Shown here: positions 35,287-45,156 of the stretch, in pieces
How the letters are laid out: each line of letters starts with the position of its first letter
Position numbering within the stretch: the stretch's first letter is position 1
Source: Apteryx mantelli
Lineage: Eukaryota > Chordata > Aves > Apterygiformes > Apterygidae
Assembly: GCF_036417845.1 (NCBI RefSeq)
Contig: NC_089978.1
Location: 138,750,288 to 138,814,287, forward strand
DNA length: 64,000 bases
Direction of reading: 5' to 3'
Made by a program: the position numbers and the translations under genes
Notes under the pieces: generated by a model
What the model was told of the DNA's origin: nothing
Seen by the model: only the letters and a program-made list of their open reading frames with translations
Databases searched by the model: none

Positions 35287-35908
35287 CTAAATAAACTTGC
35301 TATTTATCTTCTTATTGCGCTTTTTGACCACACTCCTCATCTCCAAGTGAGTGTTGCTCTGGCAATCCCTTGAGTGTATGGCTTTTACAGCCTGCAGCAT
35401 CCTACTTCCATCCACATCTTCACAGGTGGAGTCCACTATAGCAATGCCTTCCTTAAAGGTGCTTTCTTTTAATTCCATGACTTCATCAAGGTATGGAATG
35501 TAGGAGTTAGCTTTTACCCTGCATAGCCAAAACATTCCTGTAGGGAGCACAATATGTGCATAGTTAAAGGTTACATTGGTTGTTTGATTACATTTAAGAG
35601 AAGGCCCATCTTCCGTAAAGTTGTGGTGGGCTCGGGTTTTGCCAGTACAATTTACCATCATAGCACACTCAACTGCAGGAAACATTCCTTTCACCTTAAT
35701 TTCTATCATTGTTTTGTTATACTGTGTTGTGGCGGAACCCCATCGAGACATAAATTTGGGCCACCGAAGTTCCTCCTTCTAGACAAAAGTGAGTGGTATT
35801 TAGTATTTCCCTAGCTAACTTTTCCCAAATATTGACATTGCTGCCCCACGGGTTTGAGATCAATGTTGTCACCAGAGCCATCTGGAGTAGGAACACGAGT
35901 CTCCACAT
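35287..35908 (-). pseudogene. ERV envelope surface-subunit remnant
   Basis: A frame starting at 35908 has a hydrophobic signal peptide (MWRLVFLLQMALVTTLI) and an N-glycosylation site (NTT). Around 35720-35750 it shifts to a second frame, which continues to a stop at 35287. That frame carries many Asn-X-Ser/Thr sites (NKT, NCT, NFT, NQT, NVT), paired cysteines and a LPTGMFWLC motif resembling retroviral SU. The frame change, the early stop and the missing transmembrane subunit make it non-functional. Confidence 0.65.
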
Positions 35909-35976
35909 GGTATCCTATAAGAGAACACACTTAAGTTTTCCTGGCGGTGGGGTGCCTCAGAATAAGTGGTTGATAA

Positions 35977-36234
35977 TCAGGAATTATCCACCGAGAACTG
36001 ATTCAATGGTTTTTTTTCTGTGGCATCAAGTGCTTCCCATGCAAGGGGCCCTTGGGGTTTAGATTGCCACCCCGTGACTCTTCTATGTGAAGAGGTATCG
36101 GTGAACCACACTCCATTTAGGTCAGACTTTTCAGTGAGTGGTTCGGCTACTGCAATGGGAGATCTTGGGTAGCCTGGTATTGTTTCTGGTAGAAGGCTTG
36201 TTAGGGGTAATTGGTGTTTGCTCACCAGTATCAA
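35977..36234 (-). pseudogene. ERV RNase H-like scrap, RT deleted
   Basis: In another frame, overlapping the end of the protease remnant, the translation has NGVWFTDTSSHRRVTGWQ, resembling the start of a retroviral RNase H (FTDGS-type motif). The reverse-transcriptase body that should separate protease from RNase H is absent, which indicates a large internal deletion. The match is short, so confidence is moderate. Confidence 0.5.
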
Positions 36235-36388
36235 TTAAAAAAGAAGCTTTGTGTTTTCTGGGTCCTACCGGAATCACAATCCGGGGTTCTAAACTTTCAC
36301 GCCACTGCACTATTGATAGTACTCGGGTTGGTTGGCCTGATTTTCGACCAGCGCTACCTAGTTTTTTAGATCTTGCAACTCTTCTCAT
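36131..36388 (-). pseudogene. ERV aspartic protease remnant
   Basis: The translation contains QWRESLEPRIVIPVGPRKHK followed by a hydrophobic-Asp-Thr-Gly motif (FLIDTGEQ), the retroviral protease active-site signature. The sequence then departs from a protease fold within about 20 residues, so the domain is cut short. It lies where the pro gene is expected, downstream of Gag-like sequence. Confidence 0.7.
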
Positions 36389-36767
36389 AACTCTGAGAAA
36401 GGGTTACTAGGCTTAGATTCTTGTTTGTTGTCTTGTGAACCAGGTGGGGCGGATGGCAGAGTCGCCCTTTTCTCTTGTTCCAATTTGCTCACTATCTGTT
36501 CTATGTCCTCTGTTTCCTGGTTATGTAGCATGGATCGTGGGACACCTAGCACTAGGGCACGTTGCCACAATCTATTTCATTTCTCCCTGTCTTCCTGTTT
36601 AGTCCCTTTTTCCTTATTGTGTCACTTGGGGGGGAGTGTCCTCTCCTCAGGGCATACAAGGCAGTAGCCTGTCTAATGCGCTTTTCCCGTGGTTTGGTAT
36701 CCATTCCCATCTCTTGCGCTGTTTGATGCACTTCTAACAAGGTATCCGCCCATGTCGGTATTGGCAT
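36385..36767 (-). pseudogene. ERV Gag-like C-terminal remnant after the nested LTR
   Basis: Retroviral coding resumes directly past the solo LTR with a stretch containing PTWADTLLEVHQTAQEMGMD, then a Lys/Arg-rich segment. After a stop or frame change comes a Glu-rich helical segment (TEDIEQIVSKLEQEKR) and a Pro/Ser-rich tail. At least one frameshift or stop breaks it. No Cys-His box is present. The Gag assignment is by position between capsid-like and protease-like parts. Confidence 0.55.
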
Positions 36768-37358
36768 TGTCACCAAAATCGGGAGAAAAACTCCTTAACA
36801 CCAATGTAGCATTAAGAAGCAGGCATTCTCTTTATTATGGCGCTGGGTACACGGGGGATAGCTCCACCCAACATGCACACCGTGTGTCACATCATCTAAA
36901 GTTTATATTGCTCTATCATATACATATGCATTAAATTTTCAGGAATGATTATACATATTCATTCTATTTCCTAGAACTAATTACTACATTTACATAATCA
37001 TTACTCATGCGGTCTAAGTCTCTGGGGATCTTCTGTGGGGGTCTCTGGTGGTCCCTAGTGGCATCAGAAGAGGTGTCACTCAGCGTCTTGCCATGAACTT
37101 TGCTCTACTTTTCCATACATGGTCTCAACTTGGCCTGCTTCCTTGTTTGAGAAAAGCTGTCTTGGTCCTAATCTTGGCTCCAACTGGCTTCTGCTGGTTT
37201 ATCTGTACTTTCTCAGGATGTATCATTCCCAGCTGCACCTGTGTCCTTGGGCATGTTTGTCTGAGGCTCCTGTTGAGACTCCTTCTTGTCTGACCTGGTA
37301 ACAGTTCCCCCATTCCCCCCTTTTGAGACTCTTCCTTGTCTGGGGCCTTTTGGTAACA
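36768..37358 (-). mobile_element. Solo LTR nested inside the ERV gag region
   Basis: Ends form an 11-bp inverted repeat with one mismatch: the plus strand starts TGTCACCAAAA and ends TTTTGGTAACA. It is flanked by a perfect 4-bp target duplication GCAT (36764-36767 and 37359-37362). On the minus strand a TATAAA (36902-36907) precedes AATAAA (36831-36836). Its first ~50 bp of U3 are imperfectly duplicated (37268-37305 and 37320-37358). The 591-bp sequence is unrelated to the host ERV's LTR. A 4-bp duplication fits a gammaretrovirus-like (class I) element. Confidence 0.88.
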
Positions 37359-38400
37359 GCATGGTGGGGGGGGCATTGAGGTTATTGTGATTGTGTGCCT
37401 CTGCAGCTGCAATGCGATCTCGTATTGCTTGTAGCTTCAGCTTTAACACTGTAGGCAATCCCTGTATTAAAGGTGTTAGGCTGTTTGGGCTTACTGGGGC
37501 TTGCATGGGGACGTCATAGGCTCCCCTCTCATATATCTGCTGTACACAAGCTGCCTTTTGTATGGCTTCTGTAAGCTCACCATGGGTATTTATATCTATT
37601 CTCAAAGGTTCTCCTCTGTTCCTCGGTTCTTGTCCCCCTGCCCAATAGGCTACGCGGGAGGTGAGGGAGCGATTCCCAACTCTACCCATTAGGAAAACTC
37701 CTGGTCCCCAATATCCTGATGCCTCCTCTTCACTTAGTATTATGCGATCACCTCCTGTTAAGGATACCCACCACAAATACTCAGTTTCCGTTTCTGTAGA
37801 TTGCCTGCAGTATTTCTCTTGCAGTTTTCCCATCTTGTCTCCCAAGTATGGGGTAGTTCTAATTGTGATTCTAGCATTACCCCCATGGGGTCCTGTCGCG
37901 GTTTTGGTTTTTACAACCGGCTGCACATCCAGAGGTAAGGGTTCTGGAGGGTACAAATCACCATCGTCCTCTGAACTACTGCTGTTTCCCCATATATCTC
38001 CGTCCCAATTGTCTGGGTCCTCCACCAACATCTTTCTAATCTGAGCTGCTGTGGGGGGCTTCCTTGCTGTTGAAAGGATGAGTTCTAGCTTGTTTTGTAA
38101 TTTCTGATTCCACTCTTTCTCTAATTTCAATTCTCTTTCAAGATCTACACACTCCTGCACCTTTTCTCATAACTGTTCCTTAGTTTTTCTATGGGTCCAA
38201 TTGGCTTGTTGGGCTGCTAGTAAACAGGCCCCTAAGATGGCACATATACCACCTTTTCCTTTCCCATCTCTTTGGTTATCTCTGATTTCTTCTGTCTTAC
38301 ATAAGACAGAGGCTTCATTTTCCCAATTATCATTTGCCCAGTCAATCCCAGGGCTTGAGGGTCCGCTTCCGTGTCTCCTCAATAACTCACACAGTGACAT
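37359..38400 (-). pseudogene. ERV Gag-like ORF, N-terminal and middle part, with an internal TGA
   Basis: The frame begins with an ATG at 38400, about 100 bases after the LTR, and runs in one frame to the edge of the nested LTR at 37358, broken once by TGA at 38167-38169. Visible features: a short hydrophobic stretch (ICAILGACLLAA), a Glu/Lys/Leu-rich coiled-coil segment just after the stop, an acidic patch (SSSSEDDGD), and a capsid-like region with LLWWVSLTGG-type and GYWGPGVFL motifs followed by RVAYWAGG. No zinc knuckle is seen. After 37358 the frame reads on into the nested LTR by chance and stops at 37213. It is non-functional through the stop and the insertion. The capsid assignment is tentative. 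Confidence 0.7.
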
Positions 38401-38480
38401 ACTTTAAAATGTTTCTATCCAGTTACCCTATCTTATGTATCTACTGAATCTGTATCCTATCCTATCCTTATCCTTATCCT

Positions 38481-38493
38481 GCCGACTACGCCA
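38481..38493 (-). other. Position of the ERV primer-binding site
   Basis: TGGCGTAGTCGGC (minus strand) lies 8 bases past the presumed LTR end, where a tRNA primer site is expected, followed by a purine-rich (GGATA/GGATAA)n leader. I could not match it to the 3' end of a common tRNA, and the spacing is longer than usual. Confidence 0.35.
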
Positions 38494-38501
38494 AAAGTTA
38501 C

Positions 38502-39209
38502 TGTCACGCTATGAAGGTTCGATAGCAACGACTGAGACAGTAACGTAATAAAAAATGTTTATTTCCTCATGCAGGTTCTTGGATTAGTAACATCCATTAA
38601 AATAATGCGATTACTAATTTAGAAAGGACAACCTGAAACCGTCGATTACTGCGCTATTAATTGGAAGCACTGCTTATCCCTACTTGGAAGCTTTCTTGTT
38701 CACTCTCTTAACGAGAGGACTCTCAACCTTGAGGAGTTACCTTAACCCAGCGTCCCAGAAAAAGGGAAGTGGGGGGAATACTCACGGTCCAGCTGGAGAG
38801 GATGGTCAGGTCATGTTCCCGTCCCTGCTCAAACTCTCTTAGCTCCCAAGTCTCCTTTTATACGGCTGGGACTCTGGGCAAACACTGCTTTTGCTGACTT
38901 TTTCGAGTTTCACAATCACAGGACTGTTTGTCTGCTTGGAAAGATCCTGTTAGTGGGGCAAGACCACAATACCTCCGTATTGTTTCTTCCCTCCCTGGGT
39001 GTCCATGCAGATTCCAGGTGGCAGGCTTCTTCAGTCTTGTTAATTCTTCTATTCCGCAGCCTTGTGCATATCAATCCTTGCGCATGTCGGTTGGTAGACT
39101 TCTTTAGTCCTGTTAACTCCTCTGTTCAACAGCTTTGCGCGTATCAGTTCTTGCACATATCAATTGGCAAACTTCTTCAGTCCTGCTAACTCTTCACTCG
39201 CCTGTCACA
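38502..39209 (-). repeat. 5' LTR of the ERV
   Basis: On the minus strand the segment starts TGTGACAGG and ends GCGTGACA. It carries a TATA box (TATAAAAG; 38856-38862 plus) and an AATAAA signal (38558-38563), about 295 bases apart, giving a U3-R-U5 order consistent with the coding direction. U3 holds two 73-bp direct repeats and a partial third. The upstream edge is inferred from TG/CA ends and could be off by some bases. Confidence 0.75.
39024..39197 (-). promoter_or_regulatory. 73-bp direct repeats in LTR U3 (enhancer-like)
   Basis: Units at 39024-39096 and 39097-39169, plus a partial third at 39170-39197, all contain the series CTTCTTCAGTC / GTTAA / CTGT..CAGC / GC..ATATCAAT. Each full unit is 73 bases. 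Tandem repeats of this size in U3 are classic retroviral enhancers; the function here is inferred from position. Confidence 0.7.
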
Positions 39210-41242
39210 TGGCAACTTCCCTATGAATTAATGTGGTTGTTTTCAGTGTATTAATGTTTTACTGTGCCAACCTGATGTGTCCCAGCTGTGGAGGCAAAAT
39301 TAAATATTGCTGCATATATGGGACCATAGTTAAGACTTTGGGAGAAAAAGTGAGAGAGAAAGGAGAGCTGAGCCAGAGGGGCCTTGGAGAGCCTTGTTTG
39401 CAGTTGCTTAGGAGGAGGGGAGGGTAAGGAGCAGTGACTGGTAGTACTGCTGCCACAACCGTGGCAGCTGTTTCCTCTTCCCCATGCCCCTTTCCACCCT
39501 TCTCATCAGCAGCCACAAGCCTGGCTTCCCAGGGCTCTGTTATAAGCAAAGCAGACAGCAGGACCATGGCTATTTTGCTGTCCCCAGTAGTCTGTTGCCC
39601 TTAGCAACTCTTGTCTTTGCCTTTGCCATAGAGCCAGTTCTACTATTTTGTTGTGTTTTTGTGTGCTGGTTCCCTGGGCATAATCATACTGCAAAAAAGC
39701 ATTTAAAACAGAAATAAAGATAAAGCAGATACAGCTTTAATAGGGGCTAGCAGTTGAAATTAAAGCTTTTAAGGAAGGTTACACTCAAGTTGCCAATCCA
39801 AGTAAAACTCAAGGTACTTCATCTTCTCAGCTGCTTTAAGCTGAAATAATTGATTTAAGAGATTTTAGTGGGAATAGGCATATCTTGTTCAATTTTAGTT
39901 TAAATGTCATTCACTCTGCAGTGCTCCAGCAATATTTTCTTTAAGGGGTGCTTTGTGAATTAGGGGAGAAATCTAAGCCCACATTTCTGTATCCTCAAAC
40001 ATTTGAGAAGGTTTTGAAATCTGGTGCACAGTTCAAATTTAAATGTCTGTGGGTTGGCTCCACCTTTGAACTGTAAATGGGAGTGGATTGTGTCACTTTG
40101 TGGATGCTGCGTCAACTGAGCTGAAGTGTGTGTGCCTAGTGTGTTCGTGCATGTTGATGTAAAGCCTAGAGCTCCCTTCAGCCTGGGCTTGCTAGCTGCA
40201 GGCTACATGTACCCCAAATTTTTGTGGTGATCTTAAGTAGAATGGAAATGATGTGGTAATTAGCAAGACTGTTAACTGAATTTGGTTTTGTACAGTACTT
40301 TGGACATATAAAGCATGTTGTAAGCAATAATTATTAACTAGTTTCAGACTTACAAAATACAATTTCTCAGCAGCAAAAAGAAGTAGTTATTTTGGAGGCT
40401 GCTGAGGAGCTACTAGATTAATTAACCCTTTTGGGGTAAAGTGTACTATTATTTATACAAGAAAATGCCCACAGAAAGCAGCTGGTGATTTTTCTGAGCA
40501 AAGACATGGAGGCTCAGCAGGTGGGTCTGTATGGAAGAATTTGTAGAATAAAGCTGAATTTTGGAAAACCTGGAAATTCAGACGAAAATCTGTGATATGA
40601 CAAAGTTTGCCTTATACTGACTGTTGCAGCTGGGAAATTCCACCAATATTCACGGATGAGTTTATGGGGTGGCACAGTGCCATCCTGTGGGCCTTGGAGG
40701 TATTTAGCAGAAAATTCTTGGATACATGACATGCGTTTAAATAGGTTGTAGGCAGCTTGTGGCAGAGGTGAACTTGGTTATGTAGGCTCCATTTGCGTGA
40801 GGACAGCTGTCTGCATCGGCATTTACGTTTTTTAAGCAGTTTCCTTTGCTGTTGGAGGGCTTTCTAGAGTAGTCAGTGCTGAGGTGTGTGAGGCACAATT
40901 TTTGCTAAGCTTTATATCCTGGCTGTGCAGAAGTATGTCTTCCATGCAGGACTCACAAGGCAGATGACAGAAACATAGCCCCTTTTTCAAGCAGAGCAAG
41001 GATAACTCATTCAAGACAAGGGAAAGAGGGTAGCTTCTTTTCATACAGAGAAGAGGACCCACACTTCTAAGAGAGCCTCCTGGCCACCACATGACAGAGG
41101 AGGCTGGTTTAGGGGTGCAGAAGGATGTTCTCTTAGCTGCTGAAGTTTCATGGGAAAAAATATTAATAATGCAGAAGAGGAAGTATGACTCTGGAGCAGT
41201 CCTTGGAGCAGGGAATGCAACCTTCCACTCTTTGCCACGTTC
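39210..41242. other. Intergenic, contains right copy of the ERV-flanking repeat
   Basis: No gene recognised. The stretch 39465-39536 repeats the sequence at 34877-34953. The rest is AT-rich with only short frames. Confidence 0.55.
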
Positions 41243-42575
41243 TCACAGAATGACAGAATCACAGAATGGTTGAGGTTGGAAGGGACCTCTGGAGATCATC
41301 TTGTCCAACCGCCCTGCTCAAGCAGGGTCACTCAGAGCACATTGCACAGGATCATGTCCAGAAAGCTCTTCAATATCTCCAAGGATGGAGACTCTACAGC
41401 CTCTCTGGGCAACCTGTTCCTGTGCTCAGTCACCCTCACAGTAAAGAAGTCTTTCCTTATGTTCAGACAGAACTGCCTGTTCTCCAGGCTGAAGAGTCCC
41501 AGCTCTCTCAGCCTTTCCTCATAGGAGAGATTCTCCAGTCCCCTAATCATCTTCATAGCCCTCTGCTGGACTGGCTCCATGTCTCTCTTGTATTGAGGAG
41601 CCCAGAACTGGACACAGTACTCCAGATGTGGCCTCACCAGGGCTGAGGAGAGGGGGAGGATCACCTCCTTCCACCTGCTGGCGACACTCTTCCTGATGCA
41701 CCCCAGGAGACCATTGGCCTTCTTGGCCACAAGGGCACATTGCTGCCTCATGGTCAACTTGGTGTCCTCCAGCACTCACAGGTCCTTCTCCGCAGAGAAG
41801 AAGGTCAGCCTTCAACCTATACTGGTGCATGGGGTTATTCCTCCCCAGGTGCAGGACCCTGCACTTGCCTTTGTTGAACTTCAGGAGGTTCCTCTCCGCC
41901 CACCTCTCCAGCCTGTCCAGGTCTCTCTGAATGGCAGCACAGCCCTCTGGTGTATTGGCCACTCTTCCCAGTTTTGTCTCATCAGCAAACTTGCTGAGGG
42001 TGCACTCTGTGCCTTCATCCAGGTCATTGATGAAGAAGTTGAACAAGACTGGACCCAGTACTGACCCCTGGGGGACACTGCTAGCTACAGACCTCCAACT
42101 AGACTCTGCACTGCTGATCACAATCCTCTGAGCTCTGCCAGCCAGCCAGTTCTCAATCCACCTCACTGTCCACTCATCTAACCCACACTTCCTGAGCTTG
42201 TCTATGAGGATGTTATGGGAGACAGTGTGGAAAGCCTTCCTGAAGTCAAGGCTAACCACATCCACTGTTCTCCCCTCATCTACCCAGGCAGTCATTCCAG
42301 CATAGAAGGCTATCAGATTGGTTAAGTACAATCTCCCCTTTGTAAATCCATGCTGACTATTCCTGATCACCTTCCTGTCCTTCATATGCTTGGAAATGGT
42401 ATCCAGGATGAGTTGCTCCATCACCTTTCCAGGGATGGAAGTGAGGCTGACTAGCCTGTAGTTCCCTGGGTCCTCCTTCTTGCCCTTTTTTGAATATTGG
42501 AGTAATATTTACTTTCTTCCAGTCCTCAGACAAGTCCTTTCTCCTTTCCCCAGTGAATTTTTCTGCCACCAGCCT
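41243..42575 (-). mobile_element. CR1 LINE, 5'-truncated, best-preserved copy
   Basis: The plus strand begins with the CR1 3' octamer tail (ACAGAATGACAGAATCACAG). The minus strand reads a long piece of ORF2 reverse transcriptase: a [15 protein letters not shown] stretch, [10 protein letters not shown] (motif A, the first Asp kept, AFD changed to AFH), [10 protein letters not shown] (motif B intact), FADETKLG (motif C, FADD changed to FADE) and the [20 protein letters not shown]-terminal region. A frameshift near 41.75 kb splits the frame in two. It is inactive through 5' truncation, the frameshift and the motif C change. Confidence 0.95.
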
Positions 42576-45063
42576 GGAGAATCTGACTTATTTATTTTAA
42601 TCATTCTGCCAGTGGATCTTGAAATTGTAACACTTTGCAAAGAAAGCAGAAGGTTGAGATTCCTCATGGGAATTCCACATGGCTCCCATAGAGAGAAGTA
42701 TGAGTTACATATTGTCAGCGCTGCATGGGGTTAAACTGGGAATTTAACTGCAGGAAGGAAGATAGAGCAGGGGGACTTGCCCTGAATATTTTTATTCACT
42801 CAGTTAGGCTAAAGTTACCAATCTCATAGAGACAATACTGCATCTTTTCACTTGAACTGTAACCTCATCTGATTTTACGTTCCTGTTGCCTTTGTTTTTC
42901 TTTGTTATAGCAAAACACAAGAAAGATTTTGCAGCTTCATCCTCCCATTAGAAATAGAGTTGGTCACTTTGCAATTGCATTGCTCTTTTTTGCTTCAGAA
43001 GGTTTCATTGATCAGTTCTGTTTTGAAATGGGCAATATAAGTATATTGAATCTGACCTGTTTAGTTACCTTTCTCTTATCCTTGCATGGTATAATAGGCT
43101 GGCTGTCACATTTGTATCACTTTAGCATAACAGGAGCCAGTAAAATTTGCCTCAGCAAAGTTACGTCCACTCAAAATAACTTTCTCAGTGTTTTTACTAT
43201 CCCCAGGGTTTTCAGCTATGACAGAACAACTCAAGGCATTAAATTCTTCTCTCTTAACTTCCAAGTAGTTGTTCACATGTGTAGAACTCCCTCTTACTTA
43301 TATATACAGTTTGAATGAGACTGCCTCCATCATTGGTCAGAAGAATTCAAGGGTCTTTCATGGTGGCAGGAAACTGCAGTTTTTTTAAACTCTAAGGAAT
43401 ATTGTATCCTTTCAAAACCCAAATGTAGGAAGCATCAGAACTGTGGTCACATAATTGTGCAGGGAAGCTTAGATACAATTCCAGAACATGGTCCAGTTTT
43501 TTATGTCACTGGTTTCAGAAAACCTCACTAAGGAGTTAGGAGCTAATTACTATGAGCTAAGGCATCAATATCAGATTCCTAAAATTAAGGGTAACAAGGG
43601 ATAGAGAAATGGTTCCCCAAAATTAACCCTTTGCCTCCCTCCACACCACCCACACGTGCCTTTCCAACAATCCACACACATCTGAAAGGAACATGTTCTG
43701 ACCTGTTCTGATGTGGAGACATAGTTTTCTTCCTTTGCCTTCCTGAACACTATGACTCTGAGTGCAGGTGAAGCTATATAACATTACGCAATTTAGTTTT
43801 AAAATGCATCTTCTGGCATTAGAGTTATGGTCTGGGATGATATTGCTTTTTAATTCCTAGATGAAAAAAGGTTATACATCCAGAACATCATAACTCCTCA
43901 CCTGACATAGACTCTTGGAGACATAGTTTGGCCATGACTGAGAAATTATGCCCACTTTTTTACCTTTTTTTTTTTTTAAATTTTAGGCCACCTTTTCAAA
44001 AATGGCAGAGACATGATAATTTTTGTTTCTGTATGCCCATTACAAGACCTGCTTTCTGCCTTCTGAAATTCAGTCCCTTTAGAATGTGAACCTGAGCATT
44101 CAATGTCATTGGCCACTTTGGAAATTCTTGGTCTAGTTTTCTACTTTATATTAAAATAGTATTTAAAAGTAAATAATCAATAACTAAGTAATGAGTAAGC
44201 CATAGCTGATAAGGAGTACTTTAATATTTCATGTATCTTATGCTTCAGGAATTACTTTCTTATCTGTCATCTCCTTTTTGATATTTTATTTCTTTTACAT
44301 TTGCAGAATTAGAGACATTGAAATATCCTCTTAGGTCCATTGTCATTCTCCTGACACAGTCAAAGTCTTTTCTCTTGCTTTCTCTGTGGGAATGATAGCA
44401 ATCATTTTTTAAATGTTGCTTTCAAACACCATTATGAATTTGGATTTGACCCTTGGTTTCATGTCAGTCCTTCACTGCTGTATTATACCAGCTAATCTCT
44501 TGCTCATTTGAAAGATTTAAAATAACTGTTTTGATTTTCTGTGGTCATACTTTTTGTTTTTTTTCACAGTATGTTCAATGTTAAAGGACTTTGCAGTAAC
44601 CAGTTATGCTTTATGAGCTATTTTCACACATTTGCTAATGCTGTAGTGTTTGATCCCTGCAGTGCTTTGTATATAGAGCATTTGTTGAAAGGTGGACCAG
44701 AAATGTTTACATTTGAGCATTTTGGTTTGCAAATATTTCAAGAAAATGTTTCATGATAAATTCAAAAACCTGTTTGCTTTTAATTACTGGGACCATTTCT
44801 ATTGCTACTGATTTAAAATTTTGCATAATCCTTACTTTGGACACGTAGGTTATGTTACATACCTTAACCATGCAATACAGTCAGTGCAATTTCTTTGCCG
44901 TTGAGGAGTCTTACTAAATAAATTTAGAATCCATAGAAAAGCATGATATTTTTTTCTTGCAGATTAGAGGGCTATAATGAAGTATATTTTATGGTTTCTA
45001 AGTATTTGTTGGATTATTAATGTGCACTGTGGAAAAAGGACATCCTAGGTGTCAAATACATAG
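42576..45063. other. Intergenic, no gene recognised
   Basis: AT-rich sequence. The longest frame (129 codons from 42929) has no domain and a composition typical of AT-rich chance ORFs. No repeat was assigned. Confidence 0.55.
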
Positions 45064-45156
45064 ACTCTGATCCTCCACATTTTTCCAGTGGAGCATCCCT
45101 ACTGAAGAAGAACCACATGATGCACATCAGTATAAAACTAAGAGCAGAATCAGACC
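45064..45156. repeat. Diverged ancient interspersed repeat (inverted-end type)
   Basis: Starts GACTCTGATCCTCCACA and ends with CAGTATAAAACTAAGAGCAG followed by AATCAGACC, a reversed form of the opening motif, as in the element at 28971. It is weakly preserved. Confidence 0.4.

Larger units (their letters stand above)
35287..39209 (-). mobile_element. Truncated endogenous retrovirus (ERV), minus strand
   Basis: Reading the minus strand from 39209 down: a 5' LTR, a short leader, a Gag-like frame with one internal stop, a nested foreign solo LTR, further Gag-like sequence, a protease remnant with a DTG active-site triad, an RNase H-like scrap and an Env N-terminal remnant. No 3' LTR is found below 35287, and nearly all reverse transcriptase and all integrase coding are missing. 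It cannot encode a virus. The coiled-coil-bearing Gag-like protein reminds me of avian ERVs of the chicken ENS-1/ERNI (Soprano) kind, but that is from memory and needs a search. Confidence 0.88.

Noticed and set aside
37307-37324. AAAAGGGGGGAA read as a polypurine tract, making a shorter LTR ending at 37312
   Set aside because: The outer end at 37358 gives an 11-bp inverted repeat and a perfect GCAT target duplication; the inner end gives neither.
37501-38044. Plus-strand frames opposite the Gag-like ORF
   Set aside because: They are antisense shadows of retroviral coding sequence.
36768-39209. The two LTRs (36768-37358 and 38502-39209) as the 5' and 3' LTRs of one short element
   Set aside because: Their ends, signal spacing and sequences are unrelated, and retroviral coding resumes below 36768.
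42929-43318. 129-codon plus-strand frame with hydrophobic stretches
   Set aside because: Hydrophobicity follows from T-rich DNA; no family pattern or promoter context.
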